DNA of 64,000 nucleotides from an uncultured Bacteroidota bacterium (GTDB taxonomy: Bacteria > Bacteroidota > Bacteroidia > AKYH767-A > OLB10), in assembly GCA_900696575.1 (NCBI GenBank), contig CAADHD010000033.1:17301-81300 (forward strand). Reading direction: 5' to 3'. Below, piece by piece: positions 28,606 through 37,133 of this stretch (position 1 is its first letter; each line of letters begins with the position of its first letter). The translations under genes and the position numbers were made by a program. The notes beneath the pieces were generated by a model. That model was not told where the DNA came from. It searched no databases and saw only the letters and a program-made list of their open reading frames with translations.

Positions 28606-31600
28606 ATGAAAATCTTACTGGCCTCTGCCCTGCTGCTTGTTTTTACTTCAATGCTGCAGGCACAAAATAAAAAAGCAAAGCAACTTCCGCAGGTCAAAAA
28701 CAAACCTCAGCCTGCCGCTGCCGGTTGTGCAGCATCTGTTGCCGCTGCCGAGCTTGACATTAATAATGTACGGGCTATGGTATTGGCCGGTGGCGATATG
28801 TGGTGGGATCTGGCAACCGCTCAATACGAAATTCCGAAAGGCTCCGGCAAAACTTCCATATTCAATGGCGCCATTTGGATTGCCGGCATTGATGGCAACG
28901 GTCAAATAAAAGCGGCTGCACAAACTTACAGGCAGCAAGCAGGCAATGATTTCTGGACAGGCCCTATTGATACTGCTAACCTTACCATTTCTACGGAACG
29001 TTGCATCAAGTTCGACCTCCATTTTAAAATCACCAGAAAGGAAGTAAAAGAGTTTAGCAGTGCGGGTAACTATTCCGATGCTCCCGAAATAATCCGCACA
29101 TGGCCGGGCAATGGCAATTATACTTCGGGCAATGAAGCCCGCTACCTCGCTCCTTTTATTGATACCGACCTTGACGGTATTTATGATTACACCAAAGGCG
29201 ATTATCCGGGTTATTCATTAAATGGAGATTATCCTTTCAGCATCGTTACGGGAACTGACTTTAAAAAATTCCATTGTAACCATTACTTGTTTGGCGATCA
29301 AACACTGTGGTGGGTCTTTAATGATGTGGGAAACAACAAAACCGAAACGGATTCGGATCCTATTGGTCTTGAAATACGCGCACAGGCTTTTGCCTTTAAA
29401 GCGCCTGATGAAATAAATGACATGACTTTCTATCAGTTTCAGATCATCAACCGCTCAACGCTTGCTTTTAATGATGTTTATTTCTGTCAATGGACTGACC
29501 CCGATCTTGGAAAATATGATGACGACTATGTGGGATGCGATGTACCACGCGGACTGGGATATTGCTATAATGGCGATAATGATGATGAAGGCATTGCTGG
29601 TTATGGTCTTATCCCGCCTGCTGTGGGCATTGATTTTCTGCAAGGGACCGATGCCATTACAGGTAACCTGAGGGATGACGATTTTGACGGCTGTGCTGAC
29701 TGTACATTCATTGTAAATGCAAATGGCGATACTGTTGTTATTGCTGATACAGACCTTCCCGAGAGAAACGGTCTTACTAAATTCAAATTCTATGAAGGGA
29801 GTTTTTCTGTAACCGGTAATCCACAGAGCCTTATCCAATACTTTTACTATACCAGAGGTTTATGGCTGGATGGAAGCCCTCAGACTTATGGAGGAAATGG
29901 ATCTGGCGGACAATATCCATGCGATTATATGTTTCCCGGTAAAACCGATCCGATTTATTATCCATTGTTAGGAGAATGGAGCGAACCAAACGCAGGCAAT
30001 GCTGCGGGCGACAGGCGTTTTATTCCTTCTACCGGCCCGTTTCACATGGCGCCCGGCAGCGTACATTATATCATTACCGGTGTCATTTGGGCGCGTGCCG
30101 ATTCGGGTAATCAATACTCATCCTTACAAAAACTTCTATATGCCGATGATAAAGCGCAGGCATTATTCAATAATTGTTTTCAAACTATTGAAGGCCCTGA
30201 TGCACCCGATCTTGCTATCCGCGAACTGAATAAAGAAATAATCATCTCTCTTGAAAACACTTTTGATTCACGAACAGAATTGTACAGGCAGAAAGACCCG
30301 ACTATAGTTTCGGTTAACGGTCAGCCTGTACCTGATTCTCTGAAATACTTCGTGTTTGAAGGTTATCAGGTTTTTCAACTGAAAGATGCCTCGGTAACAA
30401 TTGCTGAATTAAAAAATCCCGACCGTGCAAGGCTTGTTTTACAATGTGACATTAAAAACGGAGTAAGCAAATTAGTCAATCATTATTACAACTCTGAAAT
30501 TGGCGCGGCTGTGCCTGCAGAGGAAGCAAACGGAAAAGATGCAGGCATTGTTCACACATTACGTCTTACCAAAGATATGTTTGCCAGCGGAGCCAATGAC
30601 CTGGTTAATCATAAAACGTATTACTTCATGGCCATTTCTTATGCCTACAATAATTTCTCACCATTCAATCCTTTCCATCCCGATTCACTGCAGGGGCAGC
30701 GCACCCCTTACAAAGCGGGTATTAATAATGTGAAAGTGTATTCAGCCGTTCCGCATCCTTATCAGCCCGAAGCAGCAGGACTTATCCTTAACAGCAGCTA
30801 CGGCAACGGCCCACGTATTCAACGGATAGAAGGTCAAGGAAATGGCGGCAATGTGATTGACTTAACCGATGAATCCATTGCTGAAATTCTTCAAAACAAT
30901 ATCGCATACAACCCCGTTTACAAACCTGCTTACGGGCCTGTTGGAGTTAAACTGTATGACCCGGTTATGGTTTCTGATGGAAGATTTGAAATACGATTGA
31001 ATGGTGTGGATGATAACTCTGCCTGGAGTATGAAAGAATTAAACAGCAGCATTACTGCCAACGCTGATTACACACTTGGTTATGCCAACGAACAATTGAT
31101 GAAAGGCGCTGATTTCAGCTGGGGATTGTCAGTTAAAATCAATAACGTAATTGAAGCCGGAAAACCCGGAGCCGTTAACAATGCTTTTCTTGAAGCCACC
31201 ATTCAGTACAGCGACAATGCGCAACGTTGGTTAACGGGAGTGAAAGATGTGGATGGTGTAAGTCCTGAAAACTGGATTCGCAGCGGGATTAATGTTGTAT
31301 CGCCATCCAATCCGCAAGGCGATTATCCCGGTATAGATGATGAACAGGTGTATGAAAAAGTGCTTGACGGTATATGGGCTCCGTTCAAGTTGGCTGCAAT
31401 TGCCAATCCTGCCGAACCACATTTTCCACGTACCAGTGTAATTGCTTCTGCCATACCAATCATTCAGCTTTCGCCAACTGCAAATTCAAAAACAGGAATT
31501 GCCAGTGTAGATATTGTCATTACTCCCGATAAATCAAAATGGAGCCGTGCTGCAGTTATCGAGATTGGCGCTGATCAAAGCAGAACCATTGGTAATGCCA

Positions 31601-32715
31601 GACAGTTTGATTTGCGTAAATCGCCTTCTATTGATAAAGACGGAAATCCGGGAGGTGATTTATCGGTGCTTCCTTTTGGCATGGGTTGGTTTCCGGGTTA
31701 TGCCATCAATGTGGAAACCGGAGAGCGGATGAATATTGCTTATGGCGAGAACTCCATGATGGCGCATCAGAATGGCACTGATATGAAATGGAATCCAACT
31801 GCTCAGAAGTATAAAAACAACAACCCTGCAGATTCGGTCTTTTTCGGAGGGATGCACTACATCTATGTATTCGGTCATCATGGCGATAATGTATCAGGTA
31901 AAACCGATGTCCCTGCTTATGATCAATGTGAGTTTATTGCCACCATGTTAGACCTTGCCGCAACTACCAACAACAACACCATCAGAAGAAATGTATGGAA
32001 AGATTGCCAATGGGTAAACCTGCCATTATTGGCAACAGGAAAACAGGTGCTTTCTTCAGAAGTGAAAATCCGTTTAAGAGTAGCACGAACGTACAGGCCG
32101 CTTGCCGGAAATGCAGTGATTAACAACAATCAGCCTCTTACTTCCGGAACAACCTATTATGTATGCAGCACACCCGTCACCTATGGCATTGTTACCTACA
32201 ATACGGTTGGCAATACTTTCATTGCCGGTAATGATCCGCTTTTTACGGGAAGCGGGTTAGTTACAGCCATACAGCCTGAGAACAATTTCATGCCTTACTA
32301 TCGTTTCTCTACCAATGAACTTTCTGCCAAAACCAATGATGTTGAAACTGCAAAGAATGCTCTTGACCTGATAAACATTGTTCCTAATCCTTACTACGCT
32401 TACAGTGCTTACGAAAATACTGACAATGATTTCAGAGTTAAAATAAACAACCTTCCGCCAAAATGCACCGTCAGCATTTTCAACCTGAGCGGAACACTCA
32501 TCAGAAAATACTACCGCAATGCCGCTTTAAATAATACATCCGGAACTGAAACAGCCATTGAAAACTCTTCCACCGGTATAGATTGGGATTTGAAAAATCA
32601 CAACGGAAAATTAGTAAGCAGTGGTATTTATGTGATTCACATTAAAACGCCCGACTTTGGCGAGCAGACTATTAAATGGTTCGGAATGCTGAGGCCGGTG
32701 GAGGAAGTGGAGTGA
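28606..32715 (+). CDS. Giant secreted protein with T9SS type A sorting domain
   Basis: 1369 aa from the ATG at 28606, which opens a clean signal peptide (MKILLASALLLVFTSMLQAQ); an ATG nine codons upstream (28579) is less likely. Seen: SIFNGAIWIAGIDGNGQIKAAAQTYRQ near 85-110, FIDTDLDGIYDYTKGDYPGY (about 185-205, calcium-type DxDxDG), LFGDQTLWWVFNDVG, and the long MTFYQFQIINRS region. This layout is recurrent in Bacteroidota proteins described only as T9SS substrates. The C-terminus (NIVPNPYYAYSAYE, VSIFNLSGTLIRKY, GKLVSSGIYVIHIKTPDFGEQTIKWF) is a type A sorting domain. No enzymatic domain recognised. Confidence 0.85.
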   Translation: MKILLASALLLVFTSMLQAQNKKAKQLPQVKNKPQPAAAGCAASVAAAELDINNVRAMVLAGGDMWWDLATAQYEIPKGSGKTSIFNGAIWIAGIDGNGQIKAAAQTYRQQAGNDFWTGPIDTANLTISTERCIKFDLHFKITRKEVKEFSSAGNYSDAPEIIRTWPGNGNYTSGNEARYLAPFIDTDLDGIYDYTKGDYPGYSLNGDYPFSIVTGTDFKKFHCNHYLFGDQTLWWVFNDVGNNKTETDSDPIGLEIRAQAFAFKAPDEINDMTFYQFQIINRSTLAFNDVYFCQWTDPDLGKYDDDYVGCDVPRGLGYCYNGDNDDEGIAGYGLIPPAVGIDFLQGTDAITGNLRDDDFDGCADCTFIVNANGDTVVIADTDLPERNGLTKFKFYEGSFSVTGNPQSLIQYFYYTRGLWLDGSPQTYGGNGSGGQYPCDYMFPGKTDPIYYPLLGEWSEPNAGNAAGDRRFIPSTGPFHMAPGSVHYIITGVIWARADSGNQYSSLQKLLYADDKAQALFNNCFQTIEGPDAPDLAIRELNKEIIISLENTFDSRTELYRQKDPTIVSVNGQPVPDSLKYFVFEGYQVFQLKDASVTIAELKNPDRARLVLQCDIKNGVSKLVNHYYNSEIGAAVPAEEANGKDAGIVHTLRLTKDMFASGANDLVNHKTYYFMAISYAYNNFSPFNPFHPDSLQGQRTPYKAGINNVKVYSAVPHPYQPEAAGLILNSSYGNGPRIQRIEGQGNGGNVIDLTDESIAEILQNNIAYNPVYKPAYGPVGVKLYDPVMVSDGRFEIRLNGVDDNSAWSMKELNSSITANADYTLGYANEQLMKGADFSWGLSVKINNVIEAGKPGAVNNAFLEATIQYSDNAQRWLTGVKDVDGVSPENWIRSGINVVSPSNPQGDYPGIDDEQVYEKVLDGIWAPFKLAAIANPAEPHFPRTSVIASAIPIIQLSPTANSKTGIASVDIVITPDKSKWSRAAVIEIGADQSRTIGNARQFDLRKSPSIDKDGNPGGDLSVLPFGMGWFPGYAINVETGERMNIAYGENSMMAHQNGTDMKWNPTAQKYKNNNPADSVFFGGMHYIYVFGHHGDNVSGKTDVPAYDQCEFIATMLDLAATTNNNTIRRNVWKDCQWVNLPLLATGKQVLSSEVKIRLRVARTYRPLAGNAVINNNQPLTSGTTYYVCSTPVTYGIVTYNTVGNTFIAGNDPLFTGSGLVTAIQPENNFMPYYRFSTNELSAKTNDVETAKNALDLINIVPNPYYAYSAYENTDNDFRVKINNLPPKCTVSIFNLSGTLIRKYYRNAALNNTSGTETAIENSSTGIDWDLKNHNGKLVSSGIYVIHIKTPDFGEQTIKWFGMLRPVEEVE

Positions 32716-32759
32716 TGAAGTTTAAAGCCGGAATGGCATAAACAACTCCTTGAGAGATA

Positions 32760-33287
32760 CTATTTTGTTGTCTTTGCACCCATCTGCTGGCCCATCTTTT
32801 CATACTCAACATCATCAGGCTCCCAAAGTTCAATCTTGTTTCCTTCAGGATCGAGAATGTGAACAAACTTGCCATAGTCATATTTTTCAATAGCATCAAG
32901 CACGGTTACTCCGTTCTTCTTTAATTCAGCTACCAGTGCTTCCATGTTCTCCACACGGTAGTTAATCATAAACTCTTTGGTGGAAGGCTCGAAGTACTTT
33001 GTAGTTTCCATAAACGGACTCCATTGCGTGAACCCTTTCTTAGTGTTATCTGCGCCCTGGTACCATTCAAACACAGAGCCGTATTCGTTAGTTTCCAACC
33101 CCAGATGAGTGGCATACCATTCACGTACTTTTTTCGGGTCTTTGCATTTAAAGAATATGCCCCCGATGCCTGTTACTTTTTTCATAGTTGATGGATATGT
33201 TTGCGGTGGTGAAAGTACGGTTTTGAAGGCAAAGCCGAGAAGGAAGAAAGAAACTGCTGTCAGAATAATAAGGTTGTTTGGTTTCAT
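32760..33287 (-). CDS. VOC (glyoxalase-fold) family protein with N-terminal anchor
   Basis: 175 aa. N-terminal hydrophobic stretch (NNLIILTAVSFFLLGFAF, 4-21) acts as signal or anchor; a second in-frame ATG at 33185 would give a 141-aa soluble form starting MKKVTGIGGIFFKCKDP. The VOC domain shows GIGGIFFKCKDPKKVREWYATHLGL and DPEGNKIELWEP with the typical ExxEL/WE metal-binding-type end. Substrate unknown. Convergent with the giant gene before it (45 bases). Confidence 0.8.
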   Translation of the reverse strand: MKPNNLIILTAVSFFLLGFAFKTVLSPPQTYPSTMKKVTGIGGIFFKCKDPKKVREWYATHLGLETNEYGSVFEWYQGADNTKKGFTQWSPFMETTKYFEPSTKEFMINYRVENMEALVAELKKNGVTVLDAIEKYDYGKFVHILDPEGNKIELWEPDDVEYEKMGQQMGAKTTK

Positions 33288-33535
33288 ATTCGGTTAGGTA
33301 TGATGATAAACCCGAGCGAAGATAAACTTTACTCAACTCAATGAAATTTTCGTCACGTAGTAGGTGTTCCCTCACCAACCACATTCATCTCCTTCAATAT
33401 CTGTTGGCTGATTTAAAAAAACTTATGGCTAAATACCAATTAGGGGAAAACTATATCCTTTCGAGGCAGAGTCTTGATTATACAATCTCTAAACTGAATC
33501 CTAAACCTTAATTTTCCGCCTTCAAAATCACTCCA

Positions 33536-34156
33536 TTGCATACCGAATTACCGAAGATACTCGAAGATGTTGTCAATGCGTTTACACGGTTGCCGGGCAT
33601 TGGCCGCAGAACCGCGCTCCGAATGGCATTGGCTCAATTGAAAAAAAGCAGGGAAGAAACCCGATTGATGGCACAGGCGCTTTTAACTTTAGCAGAACAG
33701 GTAAAGTTCTGCCGTATATGCAGAAATATTTCCGACCATGAAATCTGCTCTATCTGCAGCCATCCGAAACGCGACCGCACCTTGATTTGTATTGTAGAAG
33801 ACATACGCGACATCATTGCCATAGAAAACACCGGGCAATACAACGGCCTGTATCACGTTCTTGGAGGTATCATCAGCCCGGTGGAAGGCATCAGTCCTTC
33901 GCATTTAAATATTGAATCGCTGCTGCAGCGCCTGCAGGATAATGAAGCTACAGAAATCATCATGGCATTGAATGCAACCATGGAAGGCGATACTACAGTC
34001 TTTTATTTATACAGAAAACTTCAAGCTTTCAACATAAAAATTTCGACTATAGCCCGCGGAGTCTCTGTTGGAAGCGAACTGGAGAATGCCGATGAAACCA
34101 CCCTTGGGCGCAGCATCATTAACCGCCTGCCTTACGAAAATGTTTTTAAAAAATAA
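33536..34156 (+). CDS. recR: Recombination protein RecR
   Basis: 206 aa. Works with RecF/RecO loading RecA on gapped DNA. Seen: helix-hairpin-helix FTRLPGIGRRTALRMALAQL (about 16-35), the zinc finger CRICRNISDHEICSIC (about 58-73), and the Toprim domain ICIVEDIRDIIAIENTGQYNGLYHVLGG. No ATG in the right place: the start is TTG at 33536, immediately before HTELPKILEDVV. Followed by a GT2 gene in 15 bases. Confidence 0.96.
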   Translation: MHTELPKILEDVVNAFTRLPGIGRRTALRMALAQLKKSREETRLMAQALLTLAEQVKFCRICRNISDHEICSICSHPKRDRTLICIVEDIRDIIAIENTGQYNGLYHVLGGIISPVEGISPSHLNIESLLQRLQDNEATEIIMALNATMEGDTTVFYLYRKLQAFNIKISTIARGVSVGSELENADETTLGRSIINRLPYENVFKK

Positions 34157-34171
34157 TTAAGTCTGACCTGC

Positions 34172-36103
34172 ATGAAACTTTCTGTTGTTATTGTTAATTA
34201 CAACGTGAAGCATTTCCTGGAACAATGTCTGCTTTCTGTTTTTAAAGCAATGGAAGGAATACAGGGTGAAGTGCTGGTAGTTGACAATAACTCGGTGGAT
34301 GGCTCGGTGGAAATGGTTATGCAGAAATTTCCGGCTGTGAGACTCGTGGCCAATAATTTCAATGCAGGCTTCTCTAAAGCTAACAATCAGGCTATACGTA
34401 TTTCAAAGGGCGAATATGTGTTGTTGCTCAATCCGGATACAGTAGTTGAAGAAGATACTTTTAAAAAAGTAATTCAGTTTATGGATGAACATCCTGATGC
34501 CGGAGGATTGGGCGTGTATATGATGGATGGCAAAGGGCGTTTTCTTCCTGAATCGAAACGCGGATTGCCCTCCCCTGCCGTAGCCTTCTGGAAACTTTCG
34601 GGATTGTCTTCCTTATTTCCCAAATCAAAAATCTTCGGCAAATATCATCTCGGTTATCTTGATAAAGAGCATGTTCATAGTGTGGAGGTGCTTTCAGGTG
34701 CATTCATGCTTCTGCGGAAGTCGGTGCTTGATAAAACCGGCTTGCTTGATGAGGAGTATTTCATGTATGGCGAAGACATTGACCTGAGTTACCGTATTAC
34801 CCGGGCCGGATTCAGGAATTACTACTTTCCGCATACACGCATTATTCATTACAAAGGCGAAAGCACGAAGAAGAGCAGCGTGAATTATGTTCTGGTGTTT
34901 TACAAAGCCATGGTCATTTTTGCCAGAAAGCATTTTTCGCAGAGCCATGCTGCCATATTTTCATTGCTGATAAATTTTGCCGTATGGCTAAGAGCAGGAG
35001 TTGCACTCTTGTCACGTTTTATAAACAAAGTGCTTATTCCCTTTTGCGATGCTGCTCTTTTTTTTACCGGGATGATTTTTCTTAAGAGCTATTGGGAAAC
35101 ATCCGTTAAGGCGCTTAATTATCCGCCTTTTTTTGTGAATGTGGTCATTCCTATTTATGTACTGATCTGGATTGTTGGTATCTACCTGAGCGGTGGATAT
35201 GATAAGCCGGTAAAACAGATTAAAATTCTGAGGGGAATACTGAGCGGAACCATTTTCATACTGGTTGTTTATGCATTGCTTCCTGAAACACTACGTTTTT
35301 CGCGCGCTCTTATCCTTATCGGTACATTCTGGACAGGATTGAGCGCCTTGCTGCTTCGCAATCTACTTTATTATGCAGGTTTCAAATCGCTTGGATTGTA
35401 TCAGCAGCAGCGCAAACGAATCATCATTGCTGCTGATGGCGAGGAAGGAACACGTATTCTGTCCATGCTCAATCTTTCAGGTTCACCTTTTACTTTTATC
35501 GGATTTGCAAGGCAGCATGAACAGTTGCACGATCAATATGCAATCGGAAAAGTAGCCCGGCTTCCGGAAGCCGTGAAAATTTACAATGCCGATGAAATTA
35601 TTTTTTCATCAAAAGATTTGTCCTCTTCCGAAATCATGAAACTGATGCAGGAAGAAATTCCGGGTCATGTTGAATTTAAAATTGCACCTCCTGAAAGCAT
35701 GTTCATCATCGGAAGCAATTCCATTGATGAACAGGGAGACTTATACATGGTTGACATCAATGCTTTATCGGACCCGGCCAACCGCAGGAAGAAAAGAATT
35801 TTTGACTGGGTGGCCTCGTCTGTAATTTTATTACTCTCCCCTGTCCTTGTTTTTATCATGAAAAAAGGTGCCGGCAAAATTACCGATGCTTTTCAGGTAT
35901 TCACCGGAAAGAAAACATGGATTGGCATTCCGGTAACTTCAGGAAAAAAGTCTTTTCTGAAAGAAGGGGTTTATTCTCCGGCAGGTTTATTTGAGAGCAA
36001 GAAACTTGATGAGGCCACCCTAAACCGCATTTATGTACTATATCTGAAAGAATATGAGGTAATAAATGACTTAAAAATACTTTGGCATCATTTAAAAAAA
36101 TAA
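34172..36103 (+). CDS. GT2 glycosyltransferase fused to a membrane and sugar-transferase-like C-terminal half
   Basis: 643 aa. GT-A domain (1-250) of family 2: SVVIVNYNVKHFLEQCLLSV, VVDNNSVDGS, LLLNPDTVVEEDTF, MYGEDIDLSYRITRAGF. Membrane segments follow (about 262-410). Then a nucleotide-binding-like piece (RIIIAADGEEGTRILSMLNL, about 413-432) as in WcaJ/PglC-type undecaprenyl-phosphate sugar transferases, and a last membrane segment (IFDWVASSVILLLSPVLVFI). The C-terminal catalytic transferase motifs of that family are not recognisable after it; only about 85 residues remain. The probable job is adding sugars to a lipid-linked glycan; the second half may be degenerate or repurposed. Same strand as recR and the next gene. 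Confidence 0.75.
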   Translation: MKLSVVIVNYNVKHFLEQCLLSVFKAMEGIQGEVLVVDNNSVDGSVEMVMQKFPAVRLVANNFNAGFSKANNQAIRISKGEYVLLLNPDTVVEEDTFKKVIQFMDEHPDAGGLGVYMMDGKGRFLPESKRGLPSPAVAFWKLSGLSSLFPKSKIFGKYHLGYLDKEHVHSVEVLSGAFMLLRKSVLDKTGLLDEEYFMYGEDIDLSYRITRAGFRNYYFPHTRIIHYKGESTKKSSVNYVLVFYKAMVIFARKHFSQSHAAIFSLLINFAVWLRAGVALLSRFINKVLIPFCDAALFFTGMIFLKSYWETSVKALNYPPFFVNVVIPIYVLIWIVGIYLSGGYDKPVKQIKILRGILSGTIFILVVYALLPETLRFSRALILIGTFWTGLSALLLRNLLYYAGFKSLGLYQQQRKRIIIAADGEEGTRILSMLNLSGSPFTFIGFARQHEQLHDQYAIGKVARLPEAVKIYNADEIIFSSKDLSSSEIMKLMQEEIPGHVEFKIAPPESMFIIGSNSIDEQGDLYMVDINALSDPANRRKKRIFDWVASSVILLLSPVLVFIMKKGAGKITDAFQVFTGKKTWIGIPVTSGKKSFLKEGVYSPAGLFESKKLDEATLNRIYVLYLKEYEVINDLKILWHHLKK

Positions 36104-36104
36104 C

Positions 36105-37046
36105 ATGCAGAACAGAATTACCGAACTTTTCAAAATTGATTATCCCATCATACAGGCCGGAATGATTTGGGCCAGCGGATGGCGTCTTGCCTCGGCTGTA
36201 GCCAATGCCGGAGGATTAGGATTGCTGGGTGCCGGCAGCATGTATCCTGATGTGCTGCGCGAGCACATCCGAAAGTGCAAAACCGCAACTTCCAAACCAT
36301 TTGGAGTAAACCTTCCGCTTCTTTATCCCGATATTGACAAACACATCAGTATCATCATTGAAGAAGGTGTAAAAATTGTTTTTACTTCGGCAGGTAATCC
36401 GTCCACATGGACTAAGAAACTTAAGGAACATGGAATAACGGTAGTACATGTAGTAAGCAGTTCGAAGTTTGCGAAAAAATCAGAAGATGCCGGATGCGAT
36501 GCAGTGGTAGCCGAAGGCTTTGAAGCCGGAGGACACAATGGCCGCGAAGAAACCACCACGCTGGTGCTTATTCCATTGGTATGTAAAGCAGTCAGTATTC
36601 CGGTTATTGCAGCAGGTGGTATTGCCTCGGGCCGGGCCATCGCTGCCATTATGGCTCTGGGTGCTGATGGCGCTCAGATAGGTTCACGGTTTGTGATGAC
36701 GCATGAAGCTTCTTCACATCTCAACTTTAAAAACTCCGTTGCAAATGCCAAAGAAGGAGATACAATTTTAACTTTAAAGCAGCTTACACCCGTAAGGCTT
36801 ATTAAAAACAAATTTTATGAGCAGATTAAACAGGCTGAAGAGCGATGTGCTTCATTGGAAGAACTGAAAACCATTTTAGGCCGCGCACGCGCCAAAAAAG
36901 GAATGTTTGAAGGAGACCTGGAAGAAGGCGAACTGGAAATAGGCCAGGTATCAGCCATGCTTAATGATATTCAACCTGCCGGTGAAATAGTTAAGCAACT
37001 CTGGAATGAGTTTTTGGAAACAAAGGACCGCATCAGCAAAATGTAA
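36105..37046 (+). CDS. Nitronate monooxygenase / FabK-like flavoprotein
   Basis: 313 aa TIM-barrel FMN enzyme. Seen: FKIDYPIIQAGMIWASGWRLASAVANAGGLGLLGAGS (N-terminal strand and loop), FGVNLPLLYP, VAEGFEAGGHNG (about 137-148; the conserved His is typical of the active site), and VIAAGGIASGRAIAAIMALGADGAQIGSRFV (phosphate-binding glycines). Could oxidise nitronates or reduce enoyl-ACP; the sequence does not settle which. Starts 1 base after the GT2 stop, so the two are likely co-transcribed. Confidence 0.85.
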   Translation: MQNRITELFKIDYPIIQAGMIWASGWRLASAVANAGGLGLLGAGSMYPDVLREHIRKCKTATSKPFGVNLPLLYPDIDKHISIIIEEGVKIVFTSAGNPSTWTKKLKEHGITVVHVVSSSKFAKKSEDAGCDAVVAEGFEAGGHNGREETTTLVLIPLVCKAVSIPVIAAGGIASGRAIAAIMALGADGAQIGSRFVMTHEASSHLNFKNSVANAKEGDTILTLKQLTPVRLIKNKFYEQIKQAEERCASLEELKTILGRARAKKGMFEGDLEEGELEIGQVSAMLNDIQPAGEIVKQLWNEFLETKDRISKM

Positions 37047-37107
37047 GCATATTCCTTAACTTGGTTTCAGTGCTGGTTTTTCTTTTAAATTTCTGTTTCC
37101 GGAATCA

Positions 37108-37115
37108 TATCTTTG
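37108..37115 (+). promoter_or_regulatory. -7 promoter element before the lysyl-oxidase-like gene
   Basis: Reads TATCTTTG (exact TAnnTTTG), 18 bases before the ATG at 37134. It argues for that start over the in-frame codon at 37113. Confidence 0.5.
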
Positions 37116-37133
37116 AACCACCAAAAACCGGTT

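Noticed and set aside
33425..33511. 28-codon ATG frame just before recR
   Set aside because: No family, no ribosome site or clear promoter, and a composition close to the surrounding intergenic DNA.
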